DNA of 64,000 nucleotides, from NCBI GenBank assembly GCA_029953675.1, contig JAMWBK010000002.1, positions 3,348,001-3,412,000 on the forward strand. Reading direction: 5' to 3'. This DNA comes from Rhodosorus marinus. Its lineage: Eukaryota > Rhodophyta > Stylonematophyceae > Stylonematales > Stylonemataceae. Position numbers and translations under genes: made by a program. Under the pieces are notes generated by a model. It did no database searches, was not told the origin of the DNA, and saw nothing but the letters and a program-made list of their open reading frames with translations. Within the stretch, counting starts at the first letter, position 1. Each line of letters begins with the position of its first letter. Of this stretch, positions 35,826-47,629 are shown in pieces.

Positions 35826-37000
35826 TGCGCTTAAGGTGTCCACCTTGGGACCTACACGCAAACTTTAAATAACTGTACATAGTGATGCCCATATATGCAT
35901 GGGAATGTTTATAAGAAAAGAAACGTGTTTCATTTTACCTTGTCGGTGGACCCAGAATGCGCAGGGGGTAGAGGACCCTAATCAACAGTGGAAAGCTGTA
36001 TTCACGGCCTTGCGCTGGTTCGCCCTTCTGGCAGCGCTCGACAAGCGATTGGCAGTTCTCCGTGGGAGGAAAGGAAGGCCTCAGGAAGGACCATCCAGTT
36101 GCGGAAACGCGTCGGGCGTGTACGCTATGCTGCGTATCGGGATGCGGGAAGAGCTTCAACGATTCATCCAGCGCCAACCGTCTGACGTCGGTGCTCATTA
36201 AAGGCAATCCATCTAATGGGGTTGGTACGCTAAGCCAAGACAATCCGGGGCAATCCATCTAATGGGGTTGGTATGCTAAGCCAAGACAATCCGGGGGCAA
36301 TATTCACAGAACTCTTGAAGAGAGCCTAAAAAAGCCTTTACATATTGACACCATCCCCATATCAGGTAAGTCCCCAAATAAAACAAAGACACTGCAGGGG
36401 CAGAGCAGCTTCGCTTGATGAAGAAGCTTGTTAAGCTAGCTTTCCAATTCCAAGCGGCTCAGGAAAACCCCTCAACTGAAGAGCAAAAAGTTCAAAGTTC
36501 GGATGAAAGAAAAGAACACAAAATCACAACGTCCCCGGCGTTGTTGCTCGTTGTCACTGCCTTCGTGAGTTTCTCGCCGGCAAAACCATGGCTCACCGTG
36601 AAACGAAAACGATGGCAGTCGCTCACGGCTTCCAGCATTTCTATCGTCTGATATCCCTTGCGTTTATCCCCTATGCCTTTCCCCCGCCCCCCCCCTTCCT
36701 TCCTCATGGCGCCACACAAACCGGTACCCCGGCGGGGAACTGCCAGCCATCTTTCACCGGATGATATAGTTCTCTCCCAAACGGAAACCCAACGATCGCT
36801 CCTTATGCGGACGATCTCAACGTGAAGAAAACGAGTTCTCCTTCGACATATTGCTCCCTTCCTGGTCAGTCTTTCCAGTGGGAGGGCTCACTCCATTTGC
36901 CTCAAAATTGTAGTCGGAGGCCTGGTGGACCCCGTTCGAGGGGGTGGGTACACCTGCAAAAGGGACGTAGACATAAATGTTCAGCTCAGGGTATAAACAA
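35826..37000. other. Convergent 3' flanks with a 46-bp direct repeat
   Basis: Lies between the coiled-coil gene and the end of the ABC1 kinase gene. It includes two tandem copies of a 46-bp unit at 36203-36294 and a C-run at about 36686. No gene seen. Confidence 0.5.
36203..36294. repeat. 46-bp tandem direct repeat, two copies
   Basis: The unit beginning GGCAATCCATCTAATGGGGT recurs 46 bp later with one substitution (TACGC/TATGC) in the visible span. Seen directly. It lies about 380 bp after the coiled-coil stop. Confidence 0.9.
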
Positions 37001-40000
37001 TTACTCTCGTTCTGGGGTTGGCGCAAGCCGCTCACCGTTAGATTGTACGGATTCCGCGACTGTCTCGGATGTTCCATTGCCCAGTGCACGGTTCTGCTTC
37101 CCTTTCGATGCCTTCGATTCTCTGGAAAACCTGGAGCCATTCCGCTGATTTTTAGCTATCCCATCAGAGGCCCCAAACGAGGAGCTTTCTTCTGCTCTTG
37201 GACTCGAATTGAAAGGGAAGGTGGAGGTTCCAGAATTTGTTGGATTCGGTGCCGTTGCACTGGAATTACTCCCACTAGAGCGCTTGCCGTTTGGAGATGG
37301 TTCCGCGGTAGCTGCTCTGTTGCTGTTGCCCCGCACAATCTGCATTCCAATGTAGAGTACGTCCCGTAGCATCCGCGCGAATAAACGCGAAACGATGTTG
37401 GCGATAATTATTCCGGTGTACAAGAGGATAAGCGGCGTTAGGCGCAATATCGTCGGTACGTTGAGCCGGAGCAGCTTTCTGAGTAGCTGCAGCAACCTTT
37501 TTCGGTTCTCCTTCAGTTTGATCATGTAGACTGCGTCGGTACATGCTCCAATACACCTTGCGGGAGGTCTCAGCCTAGACGGCAGGACCATAGATTCAAT
37601 CCCATCCAGCACTCTGGTCACAATGATTTAAAAAGCGCTCGGAGGTGAGCACTTGCACTCCAGGAGTTCGTGTCCCTGATCATCGAGATCGGAAGAGCTT
37701 ACCTTTGAAATCTGAAATTAAGGTCATCCAAAAGCTGTGACTTCAGCATTTGTCGAAACTGTCTGCCACCAGGAGACGTTATGAAGTCCACGACCGTGTG
37801 GGGTTTGGATATGGTGTTGATCGGCGTCCCTACGCCTTCATCTTCAAGTATGTGCACATCCTCGTCAGCATCATTGACCATGTCCGTCAGCCGGTTCCAT
37901 CGAATGGATCCCTCCCGGTCAACAACCATTTCGGTCAACGCCGCCTTCAAGGTCGGGTTTTCTCCGTACAGAACTCTGTTGACCACGTAAGGATATATCA
38001 GGCGGAAAATACGAAAATCAGGGTCCGCAGTGAGGGCTAAGCCTTCTAGAGTGGCCAAGGCCCTCATGTTACTGACAAAGTACGAAGGTAGTACTAGTGG
38101 AAATTGGTTCGCGAGGGAAAGCAGCTTTTCGGTGATACCGATAAACGTGAAATTCTGGGTCCCTCCACTAACAAGCGGCTCAAACTCGTCCATCAGCGCT
38201 TTGGAGAACTCTGCGAGTTCCAAATCCATTTCGTACGCCTGGATGATCGACATACTTGCGAAGTCCTCGGCGAGAAGTTCGTATTCCCTGTTGATCAGAT
38301 GCAGGATCGTAATTAGGAAGGAATCCCGGACGTTGTCCGGTATCGTTGACATCAGTCCAAAATCGAGATACGCCAGCTGGCCATCTTGGGTCCGAATGAG
38401 ATTGCCAGCGTGGGGATCCGCATGCAGGAAACCAACGTCCAGCATCTGCGTCAGACAGCAGCGAATTCCCGCCTCGACTAGGGGAACATCTTGAAGCTTG
38501 ACCGAAGCACTGTCGGTGATCAATCGCTGCCCCTCAACCCACTCCATCGTAAGCACATGCGCTGTCGAGTACTTGGTGAACACCTTGCAATTCCACCAAG
38601 CCAAAGAAAAAGGCTAAACAATCCTTCCTCACACGTTTGGACAGACAACTCGGCCCTACCTTTGGAACGTAGATTCCCTTAATATTTCCATAAAGGAGTT
38701 TGAATTGGGCCATATTCTTGCTTTCGCGGACATAGTCAAGCTCCTCGAATAGTCGAAGTCCGAAATCGTCAACTAGCAAAGCAGGATCCGATTTACTCCT
38801 CGTGTACGTCCGAACAAGCTTGGCCATGGCACGAAGTAGGAAAAAGTCAAGTGCAATTACATCGGCCATGCCCGGTCGCTGCACCTTCACAGCTATTGGG
38901 ACTCCTTCGAGTTCCGCTTTGTACACCTTATCGGGGGGGACGAATTACGAATTCACACGTCAACCTCACTAGATCGCTCGTCTTATTGTGAGGCTCCACC
39001 ACGGTCGTTACTGCATAGGCTCGTACTGAGGCAAGAAAATAAAATCCCTACCTGGCCCAAGCTCGCTGCGCAAATTGGCGTCTTGGTGAGGTTTTGAAAT
39101 ATTCGGTCTGGATCAGCTCCCAACTCCTCTCGAACGAACTGAAAGGCTGCATCATTTCCGAAGAATGGTATATCGTCTTGCAGCCGCTGAAACTCTCTCA
39201 TCAGTCGCGGGCCAACGATATCTGGACGGCTCGCAAGAAGTTGTCCAAACTTAACGAAAGCAGGACCCAGCCTACTAAGTGCGGTTCGCATCATTGCAGC
39301 GCGTCTTTGATACCTCCAGTCCCAGTACTCCTTTTCCTTCCTAAGCCTTTCTTCCAAGGTTTCTCGTTGTTGTACCTTATGGGTGCAATGCGTTGGTTAG
39401 TGTGAGCTGCTTTGTCTATGAAGCGCGGACTTGTCAAATGGTAAAATCTGCAAAGAAGTTTGAAATGATACTTACAGGCAGCTGGATTCCAACTTTTCGC
39501 ATAACCTTTCTCGCTCTGTGTTGATAAGCCCTTAGATCCTTCGACAAATTGAAGTTGAAATTGTCCCAGAAAGCCCCGACGCCTAGTTGAAGTGCTTCGA
39601 ACCCAATTTGAAATGATCGGAAGGCGACCTGAAGCAAATGGTATACGAAGTTAGTTTGAGTATTCTAGGCTTGGCCGAAAAGGTATGGATCAAGAGATAA
39701 GATTGACTCAACAACAGATTCTATAAAGCAGAAACTTCTTCTCGGGAGCGAAGAGGAGTAGAATACCGTTTCTGGGCGCAGCTTGAAGTACTGTTCTATT
39801 TTCTCCGGGTCATATATCGTTGGTAGCTTCACTTTTCCCGATACACGGTCCGACCATCGGTTGGCGAAGATCACGTACAGGGCGACGAACGTCCCAACAC
39901 CAAGGCGACGGAAGAAAAACGTGATTTCGTCAACTTCTCTGACTGCCCAGTCCTCGTCATAAATGGCTTCCTTATAGGCTTCCTCATCAACCTTTATCTG

Positions 40001-40445
40001 GAACTTCCATCCCTAAGAGAGGAAACAAAGCCAGCATTGATCGTGAGCTAGGATCAGACCCAGGGGCATCCCAATCGTAATCAACCAATACGGTGGCGAA
40101 ATAGGCTGCATACCTCTTCGCCAAGGATTGAGTCTTGGACGTAAGCATCAATATCTCTCTGAATATCTCTGATCGGCTCATCATATGACTGCCTCGATTT
40201 CTCGATATTGTCCATGAAGGGTACTACTGCAAAGTCACCATTGATGAGCATCGATACCTGCTCAGTTAATAGGATAGCACAGTATGGTCTCAGCGTTTCT
40301 ATGAATCAGCGAGTTGCACAACCAGTCCTTGGGAAGGTTGAAATCGGCTTACCCTTTGCCGGTACCCGCGCCTGTGGGTTCCGACATTCTGGGCGCGTAA
40401 TTTTGAGCCGACTCCCGCCACAAATCCGAGGCTTGCACAACCCAT
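37001..40445 (-). CDS. ABC1/ADCK/UbiB-family atypical kinase, plastid type, eight exons
   Basis: ABC1K proteins are atypical kinases that control quinone and prenyl-lipid metabolism in plastids and mitochondria. Exons 40445-40353, 40257-40114, 40012-39767, 39628-39476, 39375-39052, 38926-38660, 38583-37703 and 37613-37001 join in frame (906 residues). The N-terminal exon MGCASLGFVAGVGSKL looks like a transit peptide. Family hallmarks: the KxGQ motif in AFVKFGQLLASRPDIVG, Ala-rich loop AASLGQVYKAELEG, VKVQRPGM, EELDYVRES, catalytic loop FLHADPHAGNLI, and metal-binding YLDFGLMS. The order matches cyanobacterial and plastid ABC1Ks. Residues after about 700 form an extension with a hydrophobic helix (LTPLILLYTGIIIANIV) and then an Asn/Ser-rich disordered tail. 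Kinase call is secure; the precise ABC1K subgroup is not. Confidence 0.92.
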
Positions 40446-42013
40446 TTCCCTATCCAGTTTATAACGTATACTGTAACGGAAAGAGAAATTGATCACGCCA
40501 TTGCTCGCTCCACATCACCAGCTCCTACATTCCCATCCCTGCAATCTAACAGGACCATTCGCTCGCTGCTAACAACCTTCAAACAACGCTGACCACCCGA
40601 ACTCCAAACACACGAAACCCTCGCATCTAATAAAGATCGGCGTCTAGTATCTTTGCCGAACAGCAGATTCAGATCTTCCCTAAGCGAGTCCGCCCCGCCC
40701 CCGGCGCCCCCCCCCCCACAATAAGCGCGAACCGACTCGTTCTCTATCTTTCACTACTGGAACACTCCAGGAAGAGCGATGTATGCAGAGAGAGAGAGAC
40801 CAGCTGACACGAACACGTCCACACCACACTGGAGCTCAACAGTAAAGCCTGAAAGCCCTACCAAAGGTCAAGCCAACCTCAACTTGTCGCACCTTGTTAG
40901 TCCCTGCAGAACTTTCCAGCAAAAATCAGACAAGACGAAAACTATGTCACCAAGCTCATGGAAGCCTCGCCAACCCTATCCCTTCTTCCCGACCACATTT
41001 GCTCATGTGCGTAACATCTCCACAACCGATTCCAGAAACCCAGATAAAATAATCTGGTTTTCTACATCCCAATCCACATCTCGCCAGTGAAAAACTTTCA
41101 TTTAAGGAAACCGCCCCGTCTCTGCGCCAAATACTAACCCCTATATTTTTGACATATCGAATATCTGCTATATAGAGTCTAACCCCTCTGGGTTGAGTGT
41201 ATTAAGTTTGTGTGATTTGGGGTCGGGTCAACTTGTTATTTGATTGCCCCAGAAGTTTTAGAACGGAAAATCGTAAGACCCTTGAAATCGAATTCCCCGC
41301 GTCTTCTTCGTGTCTAAAGGTGTGTTTTGCCAACAATACTGTTCTCCTTAATCGAAACTCAAACGGGGCACATATTCCGTAGCAATATATTTGGCCAGGC
41401 GGAGAGGGGCTTGGGAATTGCAATTGAGCCGTTTTGTTCTAAATGTTGAAAATAGGGAATGGGTGCTGGTAATGGAGAAATGTGACTTTGATTCTCAATG
41501 AGACACTGCGTACGGAAGAACAGTCCATTTTGAAGGTAACCCTGAACAATCTCTTGTTGGTGTTTTTTTGCTTTCGCAATTGTGCAGATCATTTTTCGGT
41601 GCCGGAGAAAACGGAAATTATAGTTTCCTGGCAAGTTGGCAAACCCTCATGATCACCAGTGAAGGGGATGAAATGTGCTCCGCTAAGTGGGCTAGGAAGA
41701 AGGCTGCTTAAGCGTTTCGAATCGAGACTCCAATTCTGACGATCGAGTTGTGCACGGGATTGGAAACACCGTCTGGTGAGATATTGCGCTTAGCGAGTTC
41801 TGGGTTAGTGTCTGAAGTGTGCCTAAGGTAGTAAAAATCCCCGTTGTCCCTGGAACCGTCATGGTTCTTGGGCGGGATCGCGAGACCTTTTTTTGAGCCA
41901 GGAAGCTTCTACGATAGGGTTTGGGGTTTCCTCCTGTGGTGAAGGCATGGCGATCTAACGTATCCAGACCCTTTGGTCGCGCAGGCCGAGCAGGAGCAGG
42001 TCATTGCTACAAA
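40446..42013. other. Divergent upstream region of ABC1K and ICMT
   Basis: About 1.6 kb with both promoters. A C9 run lies at about 40710, and the sequence is AT-richer near 41140-41200. Frames of up to 103 codons are unconvincing. An in-frame extension of ICMT opens from 41921 (TTG) but no upstream ATG is seen. Confidence 0.4.
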
Positions 42014-42580
42014 ATGAGCTGCAGTTTCAACCGGAACGTGATAGTTCTTCTTGTGATGCTTGTGGAGTTCCACGGATCGGAAGCATGCCTAGCAAGATAC
42101 TACACACCTGAAAAGTTCGGGCGTGGGTCATTTCTCCTAAGTTTTCCTTATGCTGTTGCCATGGCATGCAGCGCTCTAGAATTTGCGTACTTCTGCTGGT
42201 CAAGAAGGATACAGTGGACATTCTGGATCGGCCTTACGATGTGTACCATCGGGGAAGCGATACGCAAGCTGGCTTGGGTAACCGCGCGAAACTCCTTCAC
42301 ACATCAAATCCAGAGGAAGCGAAGTGAGCACCATACCCTGGTGACCACAGGCATCTACGCCACGATGCGCCATCCAGGCTACTTGGGATGGTACGTATTC
42401 TTCGTTGGGACTCAGGTCATGATCTGCAATCCAATCTGTACTGTACTTTTCGTGGCACTTGGGCATAGGTTCTTCGTGTTGAGGATACCAATCGAAGAAC
42501 GGCATCTCATTGCCATGTTCGGGAATGGATATTCGAACTACAGAAAGCGGACGCCGACTTGGCTTCCCGGAATTCCTTGA
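42014..42580 (+). CDS. ICMT: Protein-S-isoprenylcysteine O-methyltransferase
   Basis: Membrane enzyme of the ER that methylates the prenylated Cys of CaaX proteins using S-adenosylmethionine. Single exon of 188 residues from the ATG at 42014. Several hydrophobic helices (SFLLSFPYAVAMACSALEFAY, FWIGLTMCTIGEAIRKLAWV) lead to the family core HTLVTTGIYATMRHPGYLGW, with the RHPGY SAM-binding motif. It continues FVGTQVMICNPICTVLFVAL and the C-terminal EERHLIAMFGNGYSNYRKRT, where the ER-E/YxxY elements of ICMT sit. It is at the short end of the family (plants about 197, yeast Ste14 239, human 284), so N-terminal helices may be reduced or a 5' exon missed. Secure family call. Confidence 0.93.
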   Translation: MSCSFNRNVIVLLVMLVEFHGSEACLARYYTPEKFGRGSFLLSFPYAVAMACSALEFAYFCWSRRIQWTFWIGLTMCTIGEAIRKLAWVTARNSFTHQIQRKRSEHHTLVTTGIYATMRHPGYLGWYVFFVGTQVMICNPICTVLFVALGHRFFVLRIPIEERHLIAMFGNGYSNYRKRTPTWLPGIP

Positions 42581-42698
42581 CCGAATACACACCCGTTCAG
42601 CTTCGCCAGCATTATCAATATCGCTCGGGTGGATCTTCATTGTGGACTCATCCGTGGCCTAACGACCGACCTCCAATCACGTGCAACCCTGCTCATTT

Positions 42699-44051
42699 TC
42701 ACGCGGCTTTTGGCTTCATGGGAAGCTCCGTGTTCCGCAGAATCGCATGATATTCGATCTTGTCAAAATAGGTACTCGGGGAAAGCTTGAGCTTGGCCGC
42801 TTTTGCCATATAGTCCCTATCAAGACATTGGTTCAAGAGATAAAGAGTTTGCAAAATTGCATCAGCACGGCTGCGAGGAGTTGGACTTTCAGGACCGCTA
42901 TCAACCCCGGACATACCTCACGTTTCTGCTGTAGAGCACTGGGTCTGTCTTTTCGTTCTCGGAAGGGACGTACAGAGGATGCAATTCGTACTCGACGTGG
43001 TTTTGCCATTGAGAAAGTAGCGAGATAATAAATGGAACCGCAAAAGGGCTCTCATAGGCAGGTGAGAAGCTTTCAAACGGATATCCTGGACAAAAAAGGT
43101 GAGGATTTAGCAAGATTGGAGTGGATGGGGTAGACTGAATCTATCATCCACTGGGAGAGTCCTGAAAACCACTGTGGTGAGCCATCGTACTTATTATTAC
43201 TGGCTGAACGGGAGTACCAGATACAAATCCACCAGTTTTGAAGGGCAACAGAAACTCGCCGTTCGACGTTGTGCCTTCCGGGAAGAGGTGGAGAGGTAGA
43301 ACCCTCTCTCCTCTCGCCAGGCATTCCTGGCGAGCTTGCACGAGCGATGTAGCATTGCCGCGTTCGTTTTTCAATCTGTCCACAAAAATCCCTTGTATGC
43401 CGGCTAGAATACGACCAACAAGCGGGATGGACCTCACAGCCTCCTTCGCAACAAAAGTCGGCATGTAGACGCTCATCATCAAGAAGATGTCAACAAGCGA
43501 GATGTGGTTTGACACAATTGTGCTATGCCGAGCCTTTTCCTCGTCATAACCGGGGATAACGATGCGCTTAACTTTATGGAAGCCGAGGCAGAAGAGAACC
43601 ATTCGCGCGAGAACCTGTCCGCTCTTCACGACGATCGCTTCCCTCCATACGGGGAGGATCGCCACTTCCAGGTCCTCATCGGAGAGCGGGGGACCAAAGA
43701 TCAGGACCACGAAATAGTATAGCAAGGAGAACCATAGAGCCCCTAGAAACCTGATGGTGATGACGGGTAGGAGAAGTGGATTCTGTTTTGTTGTTGTTGA
43801 ATAGCCGGAGAAATACCAGGTCAACAAATTGAACTACAAAAAGCAGCCCGCGTCGCGCATGGGCCATGCTTGCAGGTCCGAACGCACACGGCCTGAGAAA
43901 CCCCCAGCCTTGATTTTGCATGTTCGCTTACCAGGAACAGCTTTCTAGGATCTCTGCCATGGTCGTCCGATCTCCGAAAGGCGTCAAAGGCCGGGTCCAT
44001 CTCCTTCCTGGGTTCATAGTCTCGAGTCATGTTCTGTTCCGTTTTTCTCAT
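42699..44051 (-). CDS. Lysophospholipid acyltransferase, LPEAT/LPCAT type
   Basis: PlsC-family enzyme that re-acylates lysophospholipids at the ER. Exons 44051-43932, 43833-43191, 43085-42917 and 42870-42699 join in frame to 367 residues. After a hydrophobic helix (ALWFSLLYYFVVLIFG, about 72-87), the acyltransferase blocks appear: NHISLVD (149-155, NHx4D), the GIFVDR block, and FPEGT (224-228). PVQPVIIRYPFESFSPAYES and YVPSENEKTDPVLYSRNVR after the second intron match plant LPEAT and animal LPCAT1/2. The plant LPEAT2 EF-hands are not present. It is convergent with ICMT, the stops being about 120 bp apart. The third exon is only revealed by splicing, since the raw frame runs into a stop at 43144. 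Secure family call; acyl acceptor is inferred. Confidence 0.92.
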
Positions 44052-44760
44052 CCTTACAGCTACAGGCGCTACTCATACTCCCCACAGTAAACGAGGAATA
44101 AAAAGAGTGTTATGAAGTCGTCCTCCCAAGTCCTGTCTACAAGTATAAGCTTTCTTGCTTATCTAATTTGGTTTGCACCGAACTGCGTTGGAATTTGCTC
44201 GACCTCTCCGTCCAACGGGCCCAAATAAACGAAATTCATAATCTGCACGTAAACTTCTGTGAATACAATACTGTTAGGGTTGTGCCAGGTGGGTTGAGGT
44301 TTTTTTGCTGTTTACGACCCAGAAGTGGTTAAACCCGCGAAAACGGGGGGGTTTAAGGGGGGTGGGGGTGGGGTAAACAGCGAAAAACCACTTGGCACGA
44401 AATACTGCTGCCTAAATGGGGGGAGAGGTGATTTTGGGCTACTGGATAGGGTCCCCAAGTTCAGTCATTATTCTCCATGAACTCGATTCCATTCTTGGCA
44501 CCAGGTTTTGAATCTTGGACTTCGCATTGTTTAGAACTGCTCATAGGGAAGTTTCTGGCTTTTTTCACGGGCCTGTTTTCTTGGCTGATGGCATGCGTGT
44601 AATGGCTAGTGTTGTCGATGTCGTCTAAGGCCGGTGGGGAGGTGGGTAAGGGGGGTGAAGGGGGCTTGCCTAAGTATGGAGAGATAGCTGGTCTTGTGAG
44701 AGCTGATATTTAACGTCAACCGGGGGGGGCAGGGATAGAAGCACTAACCAAGAAACAGTC
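44052..44760. other. Spacer with a foldback, G-rich element
   Basis: Between the LPEAT-like start and the sterol reductase end. It contains an imperfect inverted repeat with a G-rich loop at 44274-44400, described separately, and a further G8 run at 44722. No gene seen. Confidence 0.5.
44274..44400. repeat. Foldback element with G-rich loop, flanked by 7-bp direct repeats
   Basis: The left arm (about 44280-44315) and right arm (about 44372-44400) are imperfect inverted copies: TGTGCCAGGTGG...GCTGTTTAC against GTAAACAGC...CCACTTGGCACGA. The loop has G-runs of 7, 6, 5 and 4 at 44345-44373, separated by TTTAA, T and T. AATACTG occurs directly before (44267-44273) and directly after (44401-44407). 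No coding capacity. A MITE-like insertion is possible. Confidence 0.6.
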
Positions 44761-46103
44761 CTAGTATACAAAGGGTAGAATCCTGTACGGGACTAGCTTG
44801 CAATATTCCTTCCACATCAAGCCGTACTTTTCATCGCAACGGTGCTCATCCCTTCGCTCACGGTGAAGAAGAAGTAGCAGGAGGTACAAGAAATAGAAAT
44901 AAGCTCTGCCGGAAATGAGGCCACACGGCAGACACAAACTGAGAGCAACGACTAAGTCGCCAAGGTAGTTTATGTGCCTCGCTTGTCCCCAGTAGCCAGA
45001 TGCAAGAAGTCTCCCTGCTACTGTAATCGGAGGCTTTCCCCATATTGGTTTGCTTGCATCCAGTTTAAACTGATGCTTCTGGGAGTTTGTCCCGCGGAAG
45101 ATGGTATATCCCACCAGAAAGAGGAAGACAATTGAAATCGCCGCGGCGATCGAGATATCCTCTGCGTTATTGTACAAGAAAACGTTTTGCACGCTAAAGG
45201 CCAGCGGGATGAAACAGTAGTCCGCCCACACTAGCATGAAGCCAAAATTCTCTGCAATGATATCCCAAGTTGTTATCATACGATCTTCGTAGACGAAGTA
45301 ATCCACGATATAGAAGTTGGCGACCAGTTGGTACGCTATCATGCGATTTGTGAACAAGGAGAGTGTCTGAAACTGCTTAAAAAGAAAGCTCAGGTTCACC
45401 AGGAGCCATCCGCACATCCTGAAAATCGTGCAATCGTCCGCTTCTGAGCAAACCAGTTTCTAGCTTTGTGCAGAGTTTGGAAGGATACTTACGCGGGGCG
45501 GTACGAAAAGAACTTCAAATTCACTCCAAGAAGATGGGGATTCAATTCGCTCCCGAGCACAAAATCTCTGATGAGGGAACGGATTGTGTGCACCGGTTGC
45601 TGCTCTCCCAGGTATCCTGCTGAGATGAACAGGTACAAAGAGAGTACAATAGCGAACAGACTCCCCGACGCCCAGAGATCAACTACATGATCGGCGATGT
45701 ACGAACCATCTATTGCACCGCTGTATGAAGCCAAGGAAAGGCCCAGAACAGTTACCCCGGAAACCAATAAGCCGTTGGGCTTGTAGATAAGGCTCGTTCC
45801 ATCTTCGAGCTTTGTACCTTGGACTTTTTTGCCGGGCAGAATTTCCGACAGAAACGCCGTTAACAGGACGAAAGAACAGATTGCGGAAAAGCTCGAAACG
45901 GTCGGTTTTGGAATCGCGTCGATCACATCACGAGCAGTTCCGGGAAGGCTCACGTCTGCAAAGAACAAGCTCAAACACAACGCCCAGATCAGGGAATAAA
46001 TCACAGCAAAAGACATCTCGAGCAGAGACCTTTCACACCGCCCTCTATCCTTGTTGTTCCCACTCAAAGCAGCCCGTCCCCGCCCGAATTTTCCCACCGA
46101 CAA
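44761..46103 (-). CDS. ERG24: Delta(14)-sterol reductase (ERG24/FACKEL type)
   Basis: ER membrane enzyme that reduces the C14-15 double bond of sterol intermediates with NADPH. Exons 46103-45493 and 45418-44761 (intron 74 nt) give 422 residues with about 8-9 hydrophobic helices. Family motifs occur in order: QQPVHTIRSLIRDFVLGSELNP, RP-MCGWLLVNLSFL across the intron, YQLVANFYIVDYFVYEDRMI, FGFMLVWADYCFIPLAFSVQ (given here in part), then GYTIFRGTNSQKHQF. The C-terminal signature is LLASGYWGQARHINYLGD and the end is HRERRDEHRCDEKYG through YRILPFVY. The GY-R-x-I-F and WG-x-A-R-H-x-NY-x-GD elements bind NADPH. The alternative members are DHCR7 and the lamin-B receptor; C14 reductase fits best. Secure. 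Confidence 0.92.
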
Positions 46104-47629
46104 TCAGCGATTGCTCCCACCCGCCTGAATCAAGGAATTGTACTTGTTGATCTTTTTGAGTTCAATAGACCCGAACGACATTGGTCATTCTGCCATAATG
46201 ACCAGCCCATCGCAATGAATTCATCTTCTTGTGTATCAAACGCCATTCCAGGTTCTCGCTCGCTCGATTGGTAGATTACACATGCCTTCCCTTTGAGATT
46301 ATTTCTTCGGAAAAAGGCTCCGGGAGCCCCGTGTTCCACAGAGTGAGAAATTTACTCAAAATCGGCAAGTACCGTCCTGTATTCAATTTTTCCAAAAGCC
46401 TAATCGCGAGTCTCAGAAAAATTTGACGAGGAGTGAACCAAGTCCCTCAACTGGAAAATCCCAGCCAGGCTGACGACTAGATAGAGGACTGACAAGAGTT
46501 GTAGGTCCCTACCCTTGTGCTCAGGGATTCCTTGGCGTTTTTGAACGACTTCGCTGCCTTTTCGAGGATGGGGGTGATTTACTCGCAGTGGGTGTGGTCG
46601 CAGGCGGGGGCAGTCTATGAAACTATGAATCAGCTATCGATGCTCAACTGATTCATTGAATGAGATGATCCGCTAATCATCCTAACTGACAATCCTTTCC
46701 GGCCCAATACGTCTCCTATGATTCGATAGCGGTAAGAATCACAGTCCCTGCTAATGCGCGGCTCAGACGGACACACGGCACCTAACCTGCCCTCCAAGCA
46801 TTCCTTCCCTCGCTGAAAGCATCCAGAGTAGAGTTGAAAGGGGCCAACGATCGGAGCAATTACTATTGATATCTCCAACGGCTCATTGACTCTGTCGCAC
46901 GAAGATTATAGAGCTTGTCAGACTATCACTCGCATAGTTGATCCACCGGACAGTGTATGCACAAAACTAACGGAGTGGCTAATCTCCGAATTAGAGAGTC
47001 GGGGAGTTTATAAACCCTCGCTTTCCGAGTAGGTTAAACGGGGGACAAAATCTCACCCAAATTCCCGAAATTCCGAAATCTGGGTTTGATCCATGCGCTC
47101 TCCTATGACGTAAAATGTGGTCATCAGCCCTTGCACCCCCGTTTCTCTACCATCTCAGCTCCAGTTGATAGATGGTCAGCTCAGAGGCACACAGCTTTGG
47201 CTTTTACTTATGGGTGTCGCTCCAGCACTTTTAGCATGGCGTTGGATTGATGTGATTGGCGAGAATACATGGATTCAACGCGTTTTATAGGTTAAATAAT
47301 GTGGTTTTATATTATAATTTGCAATAAAGTTTTCGGAAACACCTAAATTTCAGAACTGTAATAGGATACGAGAAGATGAATATACGTAAAATTCTACGAG
47401 AAGGATAATTTTACTTTTTGCAGAGGATCGATGAACTAATTTCCTTTTACTTACCCATGAGGAAGGGACTGTGGGGACATCTTTCTTGGCGATGAGAACG
47501 GAGCAGTCGTGGAGGCAGGCTGCCAAGGCGAAAGAGTGTTGGTTCGATGCTTCTATTGGTCGATTTTGAATTGGATTTAGATTAGAGTTAACGGCTTAGC
47601 TGTGTGTGGTTGACTTGATCCAATATTGT
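46104..47629. other. Divergent upstream region of sterol reductase and F-box gene
   Basis: About 1.5 kb without a supported gene. It is AT-rich at 47280-47420. Frames up to 82 codons are unconvincing. Confidence 0.4.

Noticed and set aside
42699-46103. A lipid/sterol/prenyl gene cluster (ICMT, LPEAT, sterol reductase)
   Set aside because: The genes act in different pathways, differ in strand and are separated by ordinary spacers, so I treat their proximity as chance.
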